From: Panulirus ornatus
Lineage: Eukaryota; Arthropoda; Malacostraca; Decapoda; Palinuridae
Reading direction: 5' to 3'
DNA: 64,000 nt
NCBI RefSeq assembly: GCF_036320965.1
Contig: NC_092279.1
Coordinates: 17,345,241 to 17,409,240, forward strand
This document shows, one piece after another, positions 49,210-61,520 of this stretch. Each line of letters starts with the position of its first letter. Position 1 is the first letter of the stretch. A program made the translations under genes and the position numbers. The notes beneath the pieces are model-generated. The model was not told where the DNA came from, searched no databases, and saw nothing but the letters and a program-made list of their open reading frames with translations.

Positions 49210-49455
49210 ATGTTCCAGGGTGTTGGCAGGGCGTGGTAGGGACGGAGTGGTGTTGGCCCCATGTAAAGTGGTTCAGGAAGCAGTAGTATTATCCAGGGTG
49301 AGGGAGTTAAAGAAGGGGTGGTATTATCCAAGGTGGGGTAGTTATGGTGGGAGTGGCATTTTGCGAGCTGAGGTAGTTAGGGGAGGCGTGGTATTTTCCA
49401 GACCTAAGTAGTTAAGAAAGGGGCTGGTATTATCCTAGGTAAGGTAGTCAGGGAA
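49210..49455 (+). repeat. Degenerate ~46-bp minisatellite, ~5 copies
   Basis: Units around GGTGGTATTATCCAAGGTGG followed by GTAGTTA and a purine-rich stretch. Divergence between copies is high. Confidence 0.75.
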
Positions 49456-49675
49456 TAATGACAGGGTAGGGATGGGATTCACCGCAGTTTAAAGAGCAGT
49501 ACAGCGTACTCCACGAAAGACGAAAGAAGGTACGTACAAGTTGGTCGAAGTGTGGCCCACAAGACAAGGGGCGGCTCGGGGCAGACTTTGATATGAACCA
49601 TATCATTAGTGTAATACTGACGAGTGACATGTAATTATCAATTATCATTAATCTAATAATGAATAATGACCATGT

Positions 49676-49885
49676 AAAGTTAACCAACATTGATGATGTG
49701 CCTGAAAAGTTAACCAACATTGATGATGTGCCTGAAAAGTTAACCAACATTGATGATGTGCCTGAAAAGTTAACCAACATTGATGATGTGCCTGAAAAGT
49801 TAACCAACATTGATGATGTGCCTGAAAAGTTAACCAACATTGATGATGTGCCTGAAAAGCTAACCAACATTGATGATGTGCCTGA
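49676..49885 (+). repeat. 30-bp tandem repeat, 7 near-perfect copies
   Basis: Units of 30 bp starting TAACCAACATTGATGATGTG repeat from 49681 with only one substitution (T/C at 49860) before the last partial unit. In one frame (49659-49907) it reads KLTNIDDVPE seven times. Because 30 is divisible by 3 and the unit has no stop in several frames, two minus frames are also open (FSGTSSMLVN and QAHHQCWLT). Coding is therefore not supported, although a short acidic-repeat peptide cannot be excluded. Confidence 0.97.
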
Positions 49886-49907
49886 GGCACAGGTGCGACA
49901 AAAATGA

Positions 49908-51506
49908 ATCTCGGCAGGATTTGCTCCCCTTGCTCTGACCCAGAGGCTTAAGCATAGAAAGATGATGATATGCCCAGAAATTGAATTGTTTCATGGGCGA
50001 GAGATACACATTATTGTACAGGAATTAGACCGACTCTTTACCATACATGTGAAGTGATTCTTTCGTTTTTTTTTTTTTTTTTTTTTTTGAGAGCAGCTGT
50101 GTGCATGAGGTCATAATCTTTATATCGACTGTACACCAAAAATACAGAAACGCGTTGATGAAGAGAGTTAGCCTGACCCGCTGTGCCGTGGCCACAACGG
50201 CGGCATCATCCTGCTGGGCCGGGGTATGTGGCTCAGCCTCCCTGGACGGAGGGGTGGGTACACACACACTCGCTGTGGCCAACACCTGGCTCATCCCTCC
50301 ATCGTGTGTGTGTGTTGACATCCGCGTCAGTAGCAGTTACCTCTCTTTTCCTCTCTCCTTCTCCGTCGTCATCTCTCTCTCTCCCCACCACCTTCTCTTT
50401 CTTCTCTCTCTCTCACTCTTTTTCTGATTCCTCGTTCCTCCTCCTCCTCCTCCTCCTCCTCCTCCTCTAATCATCGTTCTCTTGAGTCTGATGGAGCCCC
50501 TGTGTCTTCACAAGATTACATCGCAACCTGAACTAACCATCTTGACGTGAACATAATTTATGGCCTCATAAACCATGACGTACAATAAAGAAAAACAAAA
50601 CTTTCCTCAGTATTTGTTTTGTCCCATTTCATTATTATTATTATCAATAAAAATAGCTTATCAATATGTGCAGTGATTCAGGGATATCTAACAGTGGAAG
50701 GCATTTTACTGCTCCATAAAGGCATTACAGGCTGACACACCGGTCCAAAGAAAGGTATTCGATCTCTTATTCGAACACTGGTCTCGCCTCTCTTCCTCCT
50801 CCCGTGTGGAGGTAACACAGGGCCTGGGCCCGCGTGATTATTCTGGAGATGTTTACAAGCGATCGCCGTCTTGAACAAAAGAGTCGTAGGCATAATAATT
50901 CAAGGGGGGCCAACATACGCGTCGTCTTAGACGTCCGTGTCTGATGCCATGGCAACGCTCTTGTTATTGAATTCAGGTTTGACTGTTGCCTGTCTGACCT
51001 TTGACTCTACACATCTGCACATAACGCACACCTGCATTCCGCTTCCGTTCATAGGTCGCGGAATACTTAAAGGATGCCCGAGAGAAAGTGAAAGTGAGCC
51101 ATATGTAGAAAAGTGCAAATCTAGAATTTGTTTTTATTTATAGAATGTACCGACTACCCACGACTACCCAACGTCTGTGAGAAAGTAAACACCCACCCCT
51201 GGAGGAGTTCTCAGGACTAGTAGCTAGTTGGCCGGTGGGATGAGAGGGTCTTATAATGAACACAGGTGCCTCAGGGGCATGTCTATAAATGGTTGGCATC
51301 TGCACTCGAAGAGGAGGATCGAAAACACTTTGTGTGTTTTACCCAAGCGGCTGAGTAGACTCGCATGAAGGTATCGTTAGCCAGGTAAGCCTAGTATCCA
51401 CACTTGTGCTTTATTCCTTATCTTTTACGAGCCTAGTATTCGTGTGTGCGTGCATTTGTCTGTGTGTGTGTATTTGGTGAGTATATATCTCTGTACGTTT
51501 TGCCAT

Positions 51507-51509
<3 letters not shown>
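49908..51509. other. No gene recognised
   Basis: Unique sequence with a T-run at 50068-50088 and (CCT)n at 50435-50467. Open frames of up to 108 codons show no domain. Confidence 0.5.

Positions 51510-51539
<30 letters not shown>
51510..51539 (+). repeat. (GT)n microsatellite
   Basis: A perfect GT run of about 30 bp. Confidence 0.97.
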
Positions 51540-51541
<2 letters not shown>

Positions 51542-52194
51542 CGTAGCCACTCACTAGAGACGTCACAGTTGCCAGTTTTGACCGGATTACAGGCAGGGTC
51601 GCCAGTTCACACCGCCAGGATGGCTCCTAGGACCTGCCACAGCGTTGGCTCTGAGACTTCAGTGGCTCCCGTTTCTCAGTGATTTTTAGATCTTGCTGGT
51701 TCGCCTCCCCTGGTTCGTATCCCCCTCCACTCCCCCCCTTTTTTTTTTTTTATTGTAACGTGTGTTGGATTCGCGTTGTATCGCGGTCCTCGGCAACTGA
51801 CGGTTCCTTGCAAAATCTTTTTCAATGTGGCTCGTAGATCTGTTCTGGCAAGCAGGCTTTCGGTTCTTGCAGGTTGCATGTAGTAACCTCTCGGTCACCT
51901 TGGATATTCCCGCCGATACTCGTTGATTCTCTCCGTTCTCGTTCCCTCGTCGTCGACGCTTGATTCTTGCAGATTCTCGGTTCTCATGTCCGCTCGGGCC
52001 TCGCTGCTTCACAATCTCGACGATTCTCTCAATTTTCTCATGATTTCTTCTCGTCTTGCGGGCTCTCGGGGTCTAACAAGTTGTTGGTGTTTTTTTTTTT
52101 TTTTTGCTAGCTTTCGAGTCTCACTAAACCGGCTCTTGCTCCGAACCGGCTGACCTCTTAGGTTACTAAAACCAGCACTAGACTTCCTAAGCCA
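51540..52194. other. No gene recognised
   Basis: Contains recurrent TTCTCGGTTCT / CTTGCAGATTCTCGG phrases (51850-52000), a very degenerate repeat. T-runs at 51741 and 52091. No coding evidence. Confidence 0.5.
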
Positions 52195-52325
52195 TGAGGG
52201 ACATTCTAAATATGTGGCAGGGGAGGAAGGGGGGACATTATTCATGTGTGGTTGGGGATATTCTACACGTGTGGCCGGGGACATTCTTCCTGTGTGGTTG
52301 AGGATATTCTACAAGTGTGGTAGGT
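52195..52325 (+). repeat. ~24-bp minisatellite, ~5 copies
   Basis: Units of GGGGACATTCTACACGTGTG / GGATATTCTACAAGTGTGG type, alternating GACATT and GATATT. Confidence 0.85.
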
Positions 52326-53697
52326 AGGTAGGTGTGGGTCCACACCCGTCTGAAATGAACATACTTTGTTATTTCAAGGCTGGCGCGTCCCAAGCATTAG
52401 TCTCTGGCAGGAGTTACAGATCGGGTCCTTACGCTGCCCACACACGTAGGCCAGTGTCGTTAAAGTGAGCGGCATGAACACGAACACAGTGCGGCCTCCT
52501 GCATGTGGATTGCCAGTGTTCGCGACGGTGTGTCGTGTGGTGCTATGTTCTCTTGTATCGCTTGTGCCTGCGTATACATGTGCGTGCGTGTGCATGCGTA
52601 TAGCGGTTGCTGCGTGCGTGTCTTGGTGTTTCCTTGCGTTAGGATGGCTGCGAGTGACTCAGTGAGCAACGTAGAGCAGGTAGCGTGCCTGGCCTGTCCC
52701 AGCTTTCTTCTCTCACCCGTATTTCCCAACGTTACTTTCTCCTCCCTCTGTGCCTTCGTCAGGCTGACTCTCACGTACGGTCAGTTGCTCCACCTCGCCA
52801 CAGCCGGCCGGCCGGTCGGCCAGCTAACCAACCCGACATCCTCGCGAGGATTCAAAACTTCCCTGTTGTCTGTTGCACCGTTGACTGTAAGGTCTCATCC
52901 CCCCAAAGTACGAGGGTGTGACCCTTTAGGGACAACGGTACGACCCTTGGGAACGATGGCATGACCCGTGGATCTGAAGGGTCAGGTCAGAGGTCAAGTC
53001 TGAGGTGTATGATGTACAACTCACCTGGGTCTGCAGAGGGTCAATGACGGCTGGGCAGTGAGTCAGCACTTCAGTGGCCATCGAGTTTCACTCCCTCGGC
53101 CTAAAGTGATGCCTTCTCTTGTCTCTGCTTCACCCACACGTGGATTGCTGGCACCGTACACAATCATACACTCTGTACTTCTCACACGTAACGACTGACA
53201 TCACTCGTAATTCACATGACTCGTTCTCGATTTTCCCTGGAGTGAGGGCTTTGCACCAGCAGGGCAAAGACCTTGTGGTAAGGACTCGTAAGTGGGTACC
53301 CCACAGTCTGACTATCCAGTCACCACCCCCTCCTCCTCCTCCTCTGTCCCCGCCCCACCACCTCTAGCATTACCTCGTCCGTCTGGCTAGCCTCCTGGCT
53401 GGCCGGGAGGTTCCAGCCTCCTGTGGAATACAAATTGGACTTTATCTCAACGACCCGTCCCACCAGGTCGTCCAGCCTCTGCCTCATGCCGTGTGTATGT
53501 GCCAGGTGTGGGGATATGTGTCAGGTGTGGGCGTTTGTGGCAGGTGTGGGTGCAATTGTTGTGGTGTATTTGCCACTTGTTAGTGCTTATGCTTGGAGTG
53601 TGTGTTTATCCCATGAGTGCCTCTGCCTGGACTGAGTGTTTGTGACCGGGGTATGTATTTGTGACGGAGGTATGTTTATCTTTATGACTGGGCAAAC

Positions 53698-53700
<3 letters not shown>
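52326..53700. other. No gene; contains GTCGTACC/AGGTCA repeat copy
   Basis: At 52918-53010 the plus strand has GGACAACGGTACGACCCTTG, a second degenerate unit, then GAAGGGTCAGGTCAGAGGTC. This is the same two-motif combination as 7904-7975. The open frames at 52460-52964 have no domain. (CCT)n lies at 53328-53344. Confidence 0.5.
52984..52996 (+). promoter_or_regulatory. DR1-type AGGTCA direct repeat
   Basis: Reads AGGTCA-G-AGGTCA, two perfect half-sites with one-base spacing. It is part of the dispersed repeat that also carries the GGTACGACCCTT motif. Confidence 0.4.

Positions 53701-53740
<40 letters not shown>
53701..53740 (+). repeat. (GT)n microsatellite
   Basis: A perfect GT run of 40 bp. 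Confidence 0.98.
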
Positions 53741-53741
<1 letters not shown>

Positions 53742-53997
53742 CCGGTGTTGTGTGGGACTGTGTGTTTGTGACTAGGTCTCATGATTTCATGATGGGACGT
53801 TTGTTTCTGACTGGAGTTCTGTGTTTGTGTTGAGGGCTGTCCCCTGCTGGTGTACGGGTTCGGATCCCTTTCCGAGTCAACGGGTTCTTATGTTTGGCAT
53901 AATGATCTCAATGTTATCCATGGTCACTATCCCATACCATTCTGCTCTTGCCGGGTCGGTTGCATTTTGACACCAATCGTTACACCTTGAACGTTGT

Positions 53998-54000
<3 letters not shown>

Positions 54001-54060
<60 letters not shown>
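54001..54060 (+). repeat. (TA)n array, SINE tail
   Basis: A TA run of 60 bp continuing into (ATAG)n at 54065-54092. In minus orientation it is the tail of the tRNA-derived SINE to its right. Confidence 0.97.
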
Positions 54061-54062
<2 letters not shown>

Positions 54063-54172
54063 GTATAGATAGATAGGTAGATAGATAGATATGACATATT
54101 ACCCTCCAACAGCCAGGACTCGAACCGAGGCCCTTTGCTTGGAAAATATAAATCACCAAAGTTTATATATAA
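54061..54172 (-). mobile_element. tRNA-derived SINE with (CTAT)n(TA)n tail
   Basis: On the minus strand, a perfect B box GGTTCGAGTCC (complement of 54116-54126) is followed by TGGCTGTTGGAGGG, (CTAT)n and (TA)n. An A-box-like TGGTGATTTAT lies 32 bp upstream but is decayed. The start of the head is uncertain. Confidence 0.6.
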
Positions 54173-56977
54173 TTGTGAATCTGTGTATCCGTGTCGTACT
54201 TTGTGGTCGAAGGGTAAGTTTTTAACAACAAAAAAATATTATTGGTTCACGCGGATTTATTCTTTCCTCCATTCCCGTAAAGTTTTCTGGGCTGATCTAG
54301 ATTAGGTTACTGTCACACTAGGTTAGAACTGCACCTTAGCCCAACCTAACCTTATCGAACGTGTCCTAAACCATCCATACTTCACCTAGCTCAGAAAAAA
54401 AAAAAAAAACGTTGGGGGATGGACAGTTTATTATGTGATTTTCATTCTGCATTGAAACCTGAGTAATGTCTCTTTAGTATCATGTTGCATCTTATATTAT
54501 CTTACGTCTTATTCATTTTGTCACTTGCTACATTATGGTGTGGGTTTTTCAACCTCCTAACTACTCATTGGAAGCCCCCCCCCCCCCAAAAAAAAAAAAA
54601 GAGTAGAGAAAGGAATATATTGTTACAAATGGCAGTCCCAAAAGGTTCATGAAGTAATTTTAGAATACATAGATGGATATCCTTTTAAGAGTTAGGGGCG
54701 AGTGGAGGAAAATGTCACTGAAATAAGTAGGAGGAAATGGAGGAGAGGAGACGAGTAATCTAGTATATGCTGGGAAGGAGAGTGTCCCGGGCAGTGTGTG
54801 TGTGTGTGTGTGGGACACGGGGCGTCGCTGGACCTAACCGGGGTAGTGACGTCACCCTACGTGCTGGCAGGGATTCTACCCTGGCTCCCTCCCCTAGACC
54901 CGACACTCCCACCTCCCTACCCCGGAACCGCCAGTACACAGTCGCACACCAGTTTAAGGCACTGGTATCATGTCTGATAAGATTACCATCTTACAGCCAA
55001 TGAAACGGACAAATATCTTTCTTGGGCCTGGGCCATGATAACCTTTACGCTTAATTTTGATGACCAGTAAATAGATATATTTTTTTTTTTGTTCATTGGT
55101 ATCAGACTGAATCATAACACCGCAGGGGAAAAAAATATATGGCCCGTATATTGTGGGGAGTGGAGAGGTCGCACGATTTGCTCTCCCCAAAGGCCGCCCG
55201 TGGTGTAGCGTTATATGGAAACAAGTCAGAAGTGGATTGATATGTTTGCCAGTCTCAATACATCACATGTAATCAGTACGGCTATAATATTCTTCTTATA
55301 CAGTTATTCATCTGCAAATGTTATACATTATCATCTATGTAGATATATATTTTTTTTGTTTTCAGTTCGCTACTGTTGTTGATATTAATGATTTCATTCA
55401 TATATGTTGTTCTGCAATGGTGATAAGATGCAAGGAATTCACATTGCAAAGGACCACTGGGGTCCTGTCAGGGTTGTTTGTGGTAACTGCAGGGGTCAGA
55501 AACTCGTACATTAGTGTGGCCAGAGGAGTAATGTGTACAGATGATTCACAGATAAAACTAGTTAGCCTATCTTAACGTAGATTTTTTTTCGACATAACCC
55601 AGAGACTGAACCCGATTTTTTGTCGTTATTGGTAAACAAAAAAACGAAATGCAAATATTATCTAAGGCAATTTCATTTGCTATTGAATGTTGAATAGAAA
55701 CATTGATTTCCTGTGCAAGCCAAGTATATATTACCTTGGTTCATGATTTCTTTTTTGTATGTGTGCAACATTTGGAAAGATAACAGATATAGAATAGCGT
55801 AAGTGGAACTGCATTAACTTTAGAAAATGGAAGGTGGAACAACACTAAAGCGAATATCGGTACAGACAGGTCACCCTTTGAAATAGGTTACTTAAGTTTG
55901 ATAACTAATCATAAAAGAAATCGCCTTAACCTCCTATATATATATTATAATATTCAGGTCCTTATTTCTGGTTGTTACCTGGTAACGTATTCCAGAAAAC
56001 CTACTCATATACACGAAACGCGGGTCGGTGGACGTGTAACCCTTGGAAATGAATAGGCTTGTACAACACAGTCTACTCAGCGAGAGACTTTAAAGCAGAC
56101 TTTCAACATTTTATTTATATGACATGAGCTGACCACCCACAATGACGAATTATCACATTTTTATCGACATTTGTTAGTACGAAAGAAATGTGTTGACGTC
56201 TGATGCACTCCCTTGCCGGGCGGTGTAGAAATGTAATGTATTCCTCTATCTTCTGTTTTCCGTGTATCATAATTGTATAATTTCTACCTTTCTTTTCTTA
56301 TCTCTACCAAATTTCTTGAATTGATTTCACATACTTTGTCGGAAAATAAATCAGTGTTGTTTTTGCGGCATTATGAACTGTACGATAACATGTACCAGGC
56401 TAGCGGCAGCGAAGACGGTCTAGTAAAAAACACGCATAGACCAGTTGTTGACTAGATATCAAGGAGTGTAGTAGTGTCATTTCTCTATGAAGAATTGTCA
56501 GTGAGAGACGCACGCTTATGTTTAATTTCACGTGATATTTTTTGTTTATCGTTGTGCAGAGAAATAGCTTTCCGCTCATTAAATCGTGCAGTAATGAAGT
56601 TGAACTTGGTCAATAAACATTTTTTTAACTAGCTACCAAACTTTATTTTTTCGGTATTGTCAAATTTGCTGCACATGAGAACAGCTTATTGTTTGGATAA
56701 CTTTCACGTGAAATTCATCTGATTTGTACTCAAGGTAAGCCAGCATCCTATTCCCTATTGTGGTGTGTTTCTTTTATGTGTGATTTCACTATGGGTTTAG
56801 GGGACGTCCAACAGAATAATGAGAATTATACATGAAAGTTGCACGGAAATCAGAGCTATACTTTCTCCATTGAGATGATTTTGTTTTTAATTCAAGAGAA
56901 ATTTCAAGCTTCAATGTTACAAGATAAAGGGGAGAACGTTTATATATTCTGTCCATCATTACATGTATATCAGAATG

Positions 56978-56978
<1 letters not shown>
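54173..56978. other. No gene recognised
   Basis: AT-rich unique sequence with homopolymers at 54394, 54574-54598 and 55080. A short (GT)n lies at 54796-54812. Open frames are short and show no domain. Confidence 0.55.
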
Positions 56979-57046
<68 letters not shown>

Positions 57047-57047
57047 A
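56979..57047 (+). repeat. (TA)n microsatellite
   Basis: A TA run with one GTA interruption near its end. Confidence 0.98.
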
Positions 57048-58017
57048 GGTATTGCCTCGACTGTAAAAAATAAGAGGAAAGTTGCATAATTAAGTACCTA
57101 TGTTGATGCTTCGTGGGCTACTATGCCTTGTCAGTGTTGAGCAGGTGCAGAGGGAAGGGATACGTGTAATTGCTCTCCACGATTTAATTGCGCCGAGAAT
57201 TTACCCGGCACATTGCCACATGGCCAGAAGCCTGCGGGTAGGTCCTCATAGACCTTGCCATCCTTGTCCCCATCTCTGTGGCCACTACCTCCGTCGTACC
57301 CCACCCGACCCGTGTCCTTTTCGGAAGCCAAAGACACTGCAAGTAAAGCAAAATGGATGCATACTTGGAAGATGCAACCAATATCTATGAATTAGTTCAC
57401 ATTTTAGTATTTTAATGACTGGTTGCCGTAGATTATTATCAGATAAAACAAGTTCCAGGTCTAGGTGAAGAAAGGTATGGGCAGTATTCGGGCCATCCCC
57501 GCCTTCAGCTTGGGTAGGATGCCAGTTTGGACGATTATTTCTTGTGATGAGAGCTCGTTTTGGAATAGTTTTATCACTGAATTGTCTGATGTTATTTTGA
57601 ATCCTCGTTGTGTTAAAACCAGATGCTCTTGTATCACAATCATTTACGTGAGTTTGACCGAAGCTCAAGAAATGGAGCGGGGAAATGGGTGAGCGAGCAT
57701 ATGGTGGTGGCGTGACCATCTGGGAGAGCAACCAGCTTCTCCCAAAGGCAGGACGCTGCGGCGGCGAAGTGTCGAGCACCCACCTAGGACCATGGCCTTG
57801 TATCTGATTGTAGATCCCTACTTCCATTCTGGTCGCAGCTACCCCCATAACGTCATTGTATTTCGGTTGAGTAGTATAGCATAAGAAAAGCTGGAAAAGT
57901 TCCTTATATGCTCGTGGTCATTATTACCACGAGAGATTTTGATGTTGGAATTTACCCAGATATATGAAAGTATGCAGTTGATCAAGTAGGGTAAATTACT
58001 TGAAAGTTATGCTTTAC
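57048..58017. other. GC-richer block with overlapping open frames
   Basis: 57120-57850 is more GC-rich than its flanks and holds a 187-codon minus frame (57285-57848) and a 68-codon minus frame (57131-57337, containing GKVYEDLPAGFWPCG). I recognise no family. An exon is possible but unsupported. Confidence 0.35.
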
Positions 58018-58088
58018 TTTCTAACAATGAAAGAATTGTCACTTACATTGTATAACATTGTATACTGTTATTTTCAACCATACACACA

Positions 58089-58162
<74 letters not shown>

Positions 58163-58243
58163 GTATATATAATTTCTAACAATGAAAGAATTGTCACTTA
58201 CATTGTATAACATTGTATACTGTTATTTTCAACCATACACACA

Positions 58244-58312
<69 letters not shown>

Positions 58313-58317
58313 TATAT
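58018..58317 (+). repeat. 155-bp tandem duplication with (TA)n
   Basis: The segment starting TTTCTAACAATGAAAGAATT at 58018 recurs at 58173 without visible substitution through CATACACACACACTATATA, about 75 bp, and each copy continues into a (TA)n array with GTATATATAT interruptions. The second array runs directly into the 5' end of the SINE at 58318. Confidence 0.93.
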
Positions 58318-58566
58318 TATCCCTGGGGATAGGGGAGAAAGAATACTTCCCACGTATTCCCTGCGTGTCGTAGAAGGCGACTAAAAGGGGAGGGAGCGGG
58401 GGGCTGGAAATCCTCCCCTCTCTTTTTTTTTTTTTTTTTTAATTTTCCAAAAGAAGGAACAGAGAATTGGGCAAGGTGAGGGTATTCCCTCAAGGCCCAG
58501 TCCTCTGTTCTTAACGCTACCTCGCTAATGCGGGAAATGGCGAATAGTTTGAAAGAAAAAAAAAAT
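58318..58566 (+). mobile_element. Microsatellite-associated SINE, full two-module copy
   Basis: Plus-strand copy. The head ATCCCTGGGGATAGGGGAGA is followed by ATACTTCCCACGTATTCCCT, GTGTCGTAGAAGGCGAC, a T-run linker at 58423-58440, and the tail module AATTTTCCAAAAGAAGGAAC through CGCTACCTCGCTAATGCGGG (from 58515) and GGCGAATAGTTTGAAAG, ending in an A-run and (TA)n (58564-58586). It is the best reference copy for this family in the window. Confidence 0.88.
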
Positions 58567-58586
58567 ATATATATATATATATATAT

Positions 58587-60099
58587 GATATTTTGCTGGT
58601 ATATATATACCTGCAAGTAGTTTCATTTCAAGCGAGGTCATCATCAGAAGTTGTATCATCGTTAGCAGACCTGCCTCTATTGAAGTCAGTAATTTCCTTG
58701 CTCTTGCATGGAGTGCAGCCTTTTAAGCTGCAGGAACTCCTTAGACGGGGTTTCTAGGGTTGTATGTATCATGAATACATTGATTTTGTTATATACTGTC
58801 TTTTACACTGCGTTTTCTTTTTATTACATATTTCCAGCTATTGCGATTTTTTTAGTAACGGAAATATACTTAAAGCGTGGAAAAAGTACACAAACATCTA
58901 AACATCAAAGGACTATGCCCAACCAACTAGTAAGGCGGAGGGCAAACTTAGGCATACAGTTTGGCATGCTGTCCAAAGCTTCGCAATATCATTGACATAA
59001 GTGGGTTTTTTTTCAGAATTCACTGGATTGACACAGCCACCACTGATGTACGTTGGAGAAAGATGAGTTTAAATGGAGTATGCCACTAGATGCATTCGTT
59101 TGACTCATTATTAGATGAATTCCTCAAACATTGCCATTAGGGTACAACCTCATCAATTTTATTGACGGCAATGGGGCTTAGCATCTGAAAACCAGCTGAG
59201 GGAAACCCTTGAAATCAGGATTCAAAAGTGATCATCGTTGTAGAAACTGATGTAGCTAAGGATGACTGGATCAGCCGTGTAGGGACCTCCCATAGGACAG
59301 CAGCAGAGCGACGGTTACATGGAGCAGCTGTTGGGGAGGGCGACCACGTGCGATTCATCGCCTCCCTCTACCGACCATCGACCAATTCTCCCCTCCTCCC
59401 TCATCTCCCTCCCCACCCCAGCATTCTGCCCTCTAGTATTGATCCGTTTTTTTTTTTTTTTTAAACATATAAGGTAACGTATTATTGAAAGGTTTACCCT
59501 TGAATGGACGAAGTAAAGCAGGTAACTTATCAAGCTGTTTAAAGACTACCAAAGCAGGGGTTCGAGGAGGCAGCAGCAGAATTTAAAAAGTAACTCAGCA
59601 GTAGATGTGGAGATGGCAGCAGTTAAATGGGTATGACAGCTTCAGATCCACCATGCTTTTGTGGTGCTCGCGTCTTTTGAAGCTATATTTAGTCGACGTT
59701 ACACATATCTCAGAAAGAACTGTATGGATGTTCTTAGTGGAAATGGGACATTTGGGTTGTATTTGCTATTCAACACAGCATTACGTAGATTTGTGATTGT
59801 GGTCAAACCCAACGTGATAAAAGTATGTCAAACCAGTCCATTGTTGAAGGGGAAAAAAACGGGGCGTGCTTTGCAGCTGAATTAGATCTCGTGCTTCTGG
59901 TTGAACGAGATATCTAGTTTGTTTGTGAGAAGAAAGCCCGAATTGCAGGTGGTGGTTGTGATGAGTGCCCGCGCAACTTTACACACACATACACACACGT
60001 CATTACTAGATATGATCTTTACGTGTATTTGCAGGGGGCATTAAGAATATCATACATAAAAATTGTTGATGTGGTGAGGATGTTATAAGAACAGAGAAA
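58587..60099. other. No gene recognised
   Basis: AT-rich unique sequence. Frames at 58708-58995, 59228-59464 and 59605-59885 are open but unrecognised. Part of this may be the decayed 5' region of the LINE that becomes recognisable at about 60100. Confidence 0.45.
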
Positions 60100-61520
60100 C
60101 TAATGGGGTGATATAATCGTGGAAACTGTAATGTCTTTGGTAGCATAAACTGGAAAAATGAAGATCAGTAGCCGCGAACTAGAGAGCTGTGGTGAAAGAT
60201 TGTGAAATATACGGCAGATTAGGAACGCGGTTCGGTTATAGAGGAAGTACTAAGAAAGGATGAGGAACGGTTCAATTAAAGATGTAAAAAAGCAGTGGAT
60301 CTTCGAGGTGTGCTGTAACGAAGATATAATTGGGACTAGGGACTGAGCCAGTCAGCATTTGTGAAGTATAAGAAAGCAAGGATGAAGTATATCAAGATAG
60401 AAAGGAAGAACAAAGAAATTTTGATATGAATGTGGCATGACAAAATCTAAAACGATTCCATAGATTCACCGGGAGTACACTGCCAGTTAAAAACAACTGA
60501 TCAGTCAGTCTGAGGTATTTAGAGTGCCGACTTGTAAAGGATGATGTTAGGATGTTTGAAGAACTGATAACTTCAATATTAGGGAGATAGAATGGAGTGG
60601 AGGTTTAGAAAGCTTTTGAAATGTTTAGAAAAGGCATTCGCAGGGTACAGAAGGGTTTTAACCCATACCAGGCTAATGGTCCTGTTAGGATTACACCGTA
60701 AGTGTTGAAGATGGGAGCAGATACACTCGCACTCCGCTTGAAATCATGCTCAAGATGTCGCTGGAGAAAGGCAAAGTCCCAAGGGAGTGGAAAAGGGCAA
60801 ACGTCATACCAGTCTATAAGAAAAGAGACCGGGAAGAGGCACTGAACTACAGACCGGTCTCCCAGAGGAGAGTGGTCTGTAAGGTACTCGAAAAAGTGAT
60901 AAGAAAACAAGTTGATGACTTCCTGCTGAGAAAAGGTCATGTGTAACGAACCTCTTTAGATTTCTATGAGAGAGTGAACTCTACTTAAAACAAAAGAGAA
61001 GGCTGTGTGGATTATTTACTACTGGACTGCCGGAAAATATTTGACATCGCTAGCTAGGCTGAAACCGGATCACCAGACAAGAATAAGGGGGAGAATCCTT
61101 CGATGGATATATTAGCTTGCTGGAAGGGAATTGATTAGAAAGAGCGGCAGAGGAGCCACGTCGGAATGGGTCTAGGTCACGAGTGGGTTGCTGCAGTGTT
61201 TTGTTTGTGGGATCCTTACCTTTCTTGACCTATCCATGTGATGACTAGACGGAGGGTAAGGGTTCTTACCGGAATGCGTTTGCAAATGGAAAAAAATGAA
61301 AGACGCAAAGGTCACGGAGGAAGAGAAAGTTCAGGAGGATTGCATCACCTTACAAGGGAGCCTAAACAAACTTCATCTTTGGTGTGATACATGGTTGATG
61401 AAATTCTACCCGAGTCAGTGTAAAGTACGGTGATGAGAACGGGTCACAGCGAAAGTCCTCGAAGTAAATGTTATCTAGCAGGAAGTAAGCTGCAGTAATG
61501 TGTGTGTGAGAGAGAGTTGG
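60100..61520 (+). mobile_element. Decayed CR1/Jockey-like LINE (endonuclease end and RT)
   Basis: Scattered over shifted frames: VFGSINWKNE (60141-60170 region) resembles the endonuclease GDFN..INW motif with the Asp lost. LVKDDVRMFEEL precedes the reverse transcriptase. VPREWKRANVIPVYKK and NYRPVSQRRVVCKVLEKVI (60746-60946) are clear RT fingers. VDYLLLDCRKIFD is a decayed palm motif A (usually YLDF.KAFD). A 50-codon open stretch at 61278-61427 contains VTEEEKVQEDCITLQ and WCDTWLMKFYPSQCKV. Multiple stops and frameshifts mean no function. A second fragment of the same family lies at 40356-40740. Confidence 0.8.
60746..60946 (+). pseudogene. LINE reverse transcriptase fingers fragment
   Basis: The longest well-conserved protein piece of the decayed LINE, 66 codons: SLEKGKVPREWKRANVIPVY, then KKRDREEALNYRPVS and CKVLEKVIRKQVDDFL. 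This is the conserved RT segment where CR1/Jockey-type elements read VP..WK.A.V.P..KKG....NYRPVS.....CK.LE..I. Just upstream, VLKMGADTLALRLK is in another frame, showing a frameshift near 60745. Confidence 0.85.

Noticed and set aside
53857..53867. B-box-like GGTTCGGATCC on the plus strand
   Set aside because: No A-box-like sequence 30-50 bp upstream and no repeat copy elsewhere in the window.
54301..54365. TTAGG-like telomeric motifs (GGTTA, AACCTAACC)
   Set aside because: Only isolated copies, not a tandem array.
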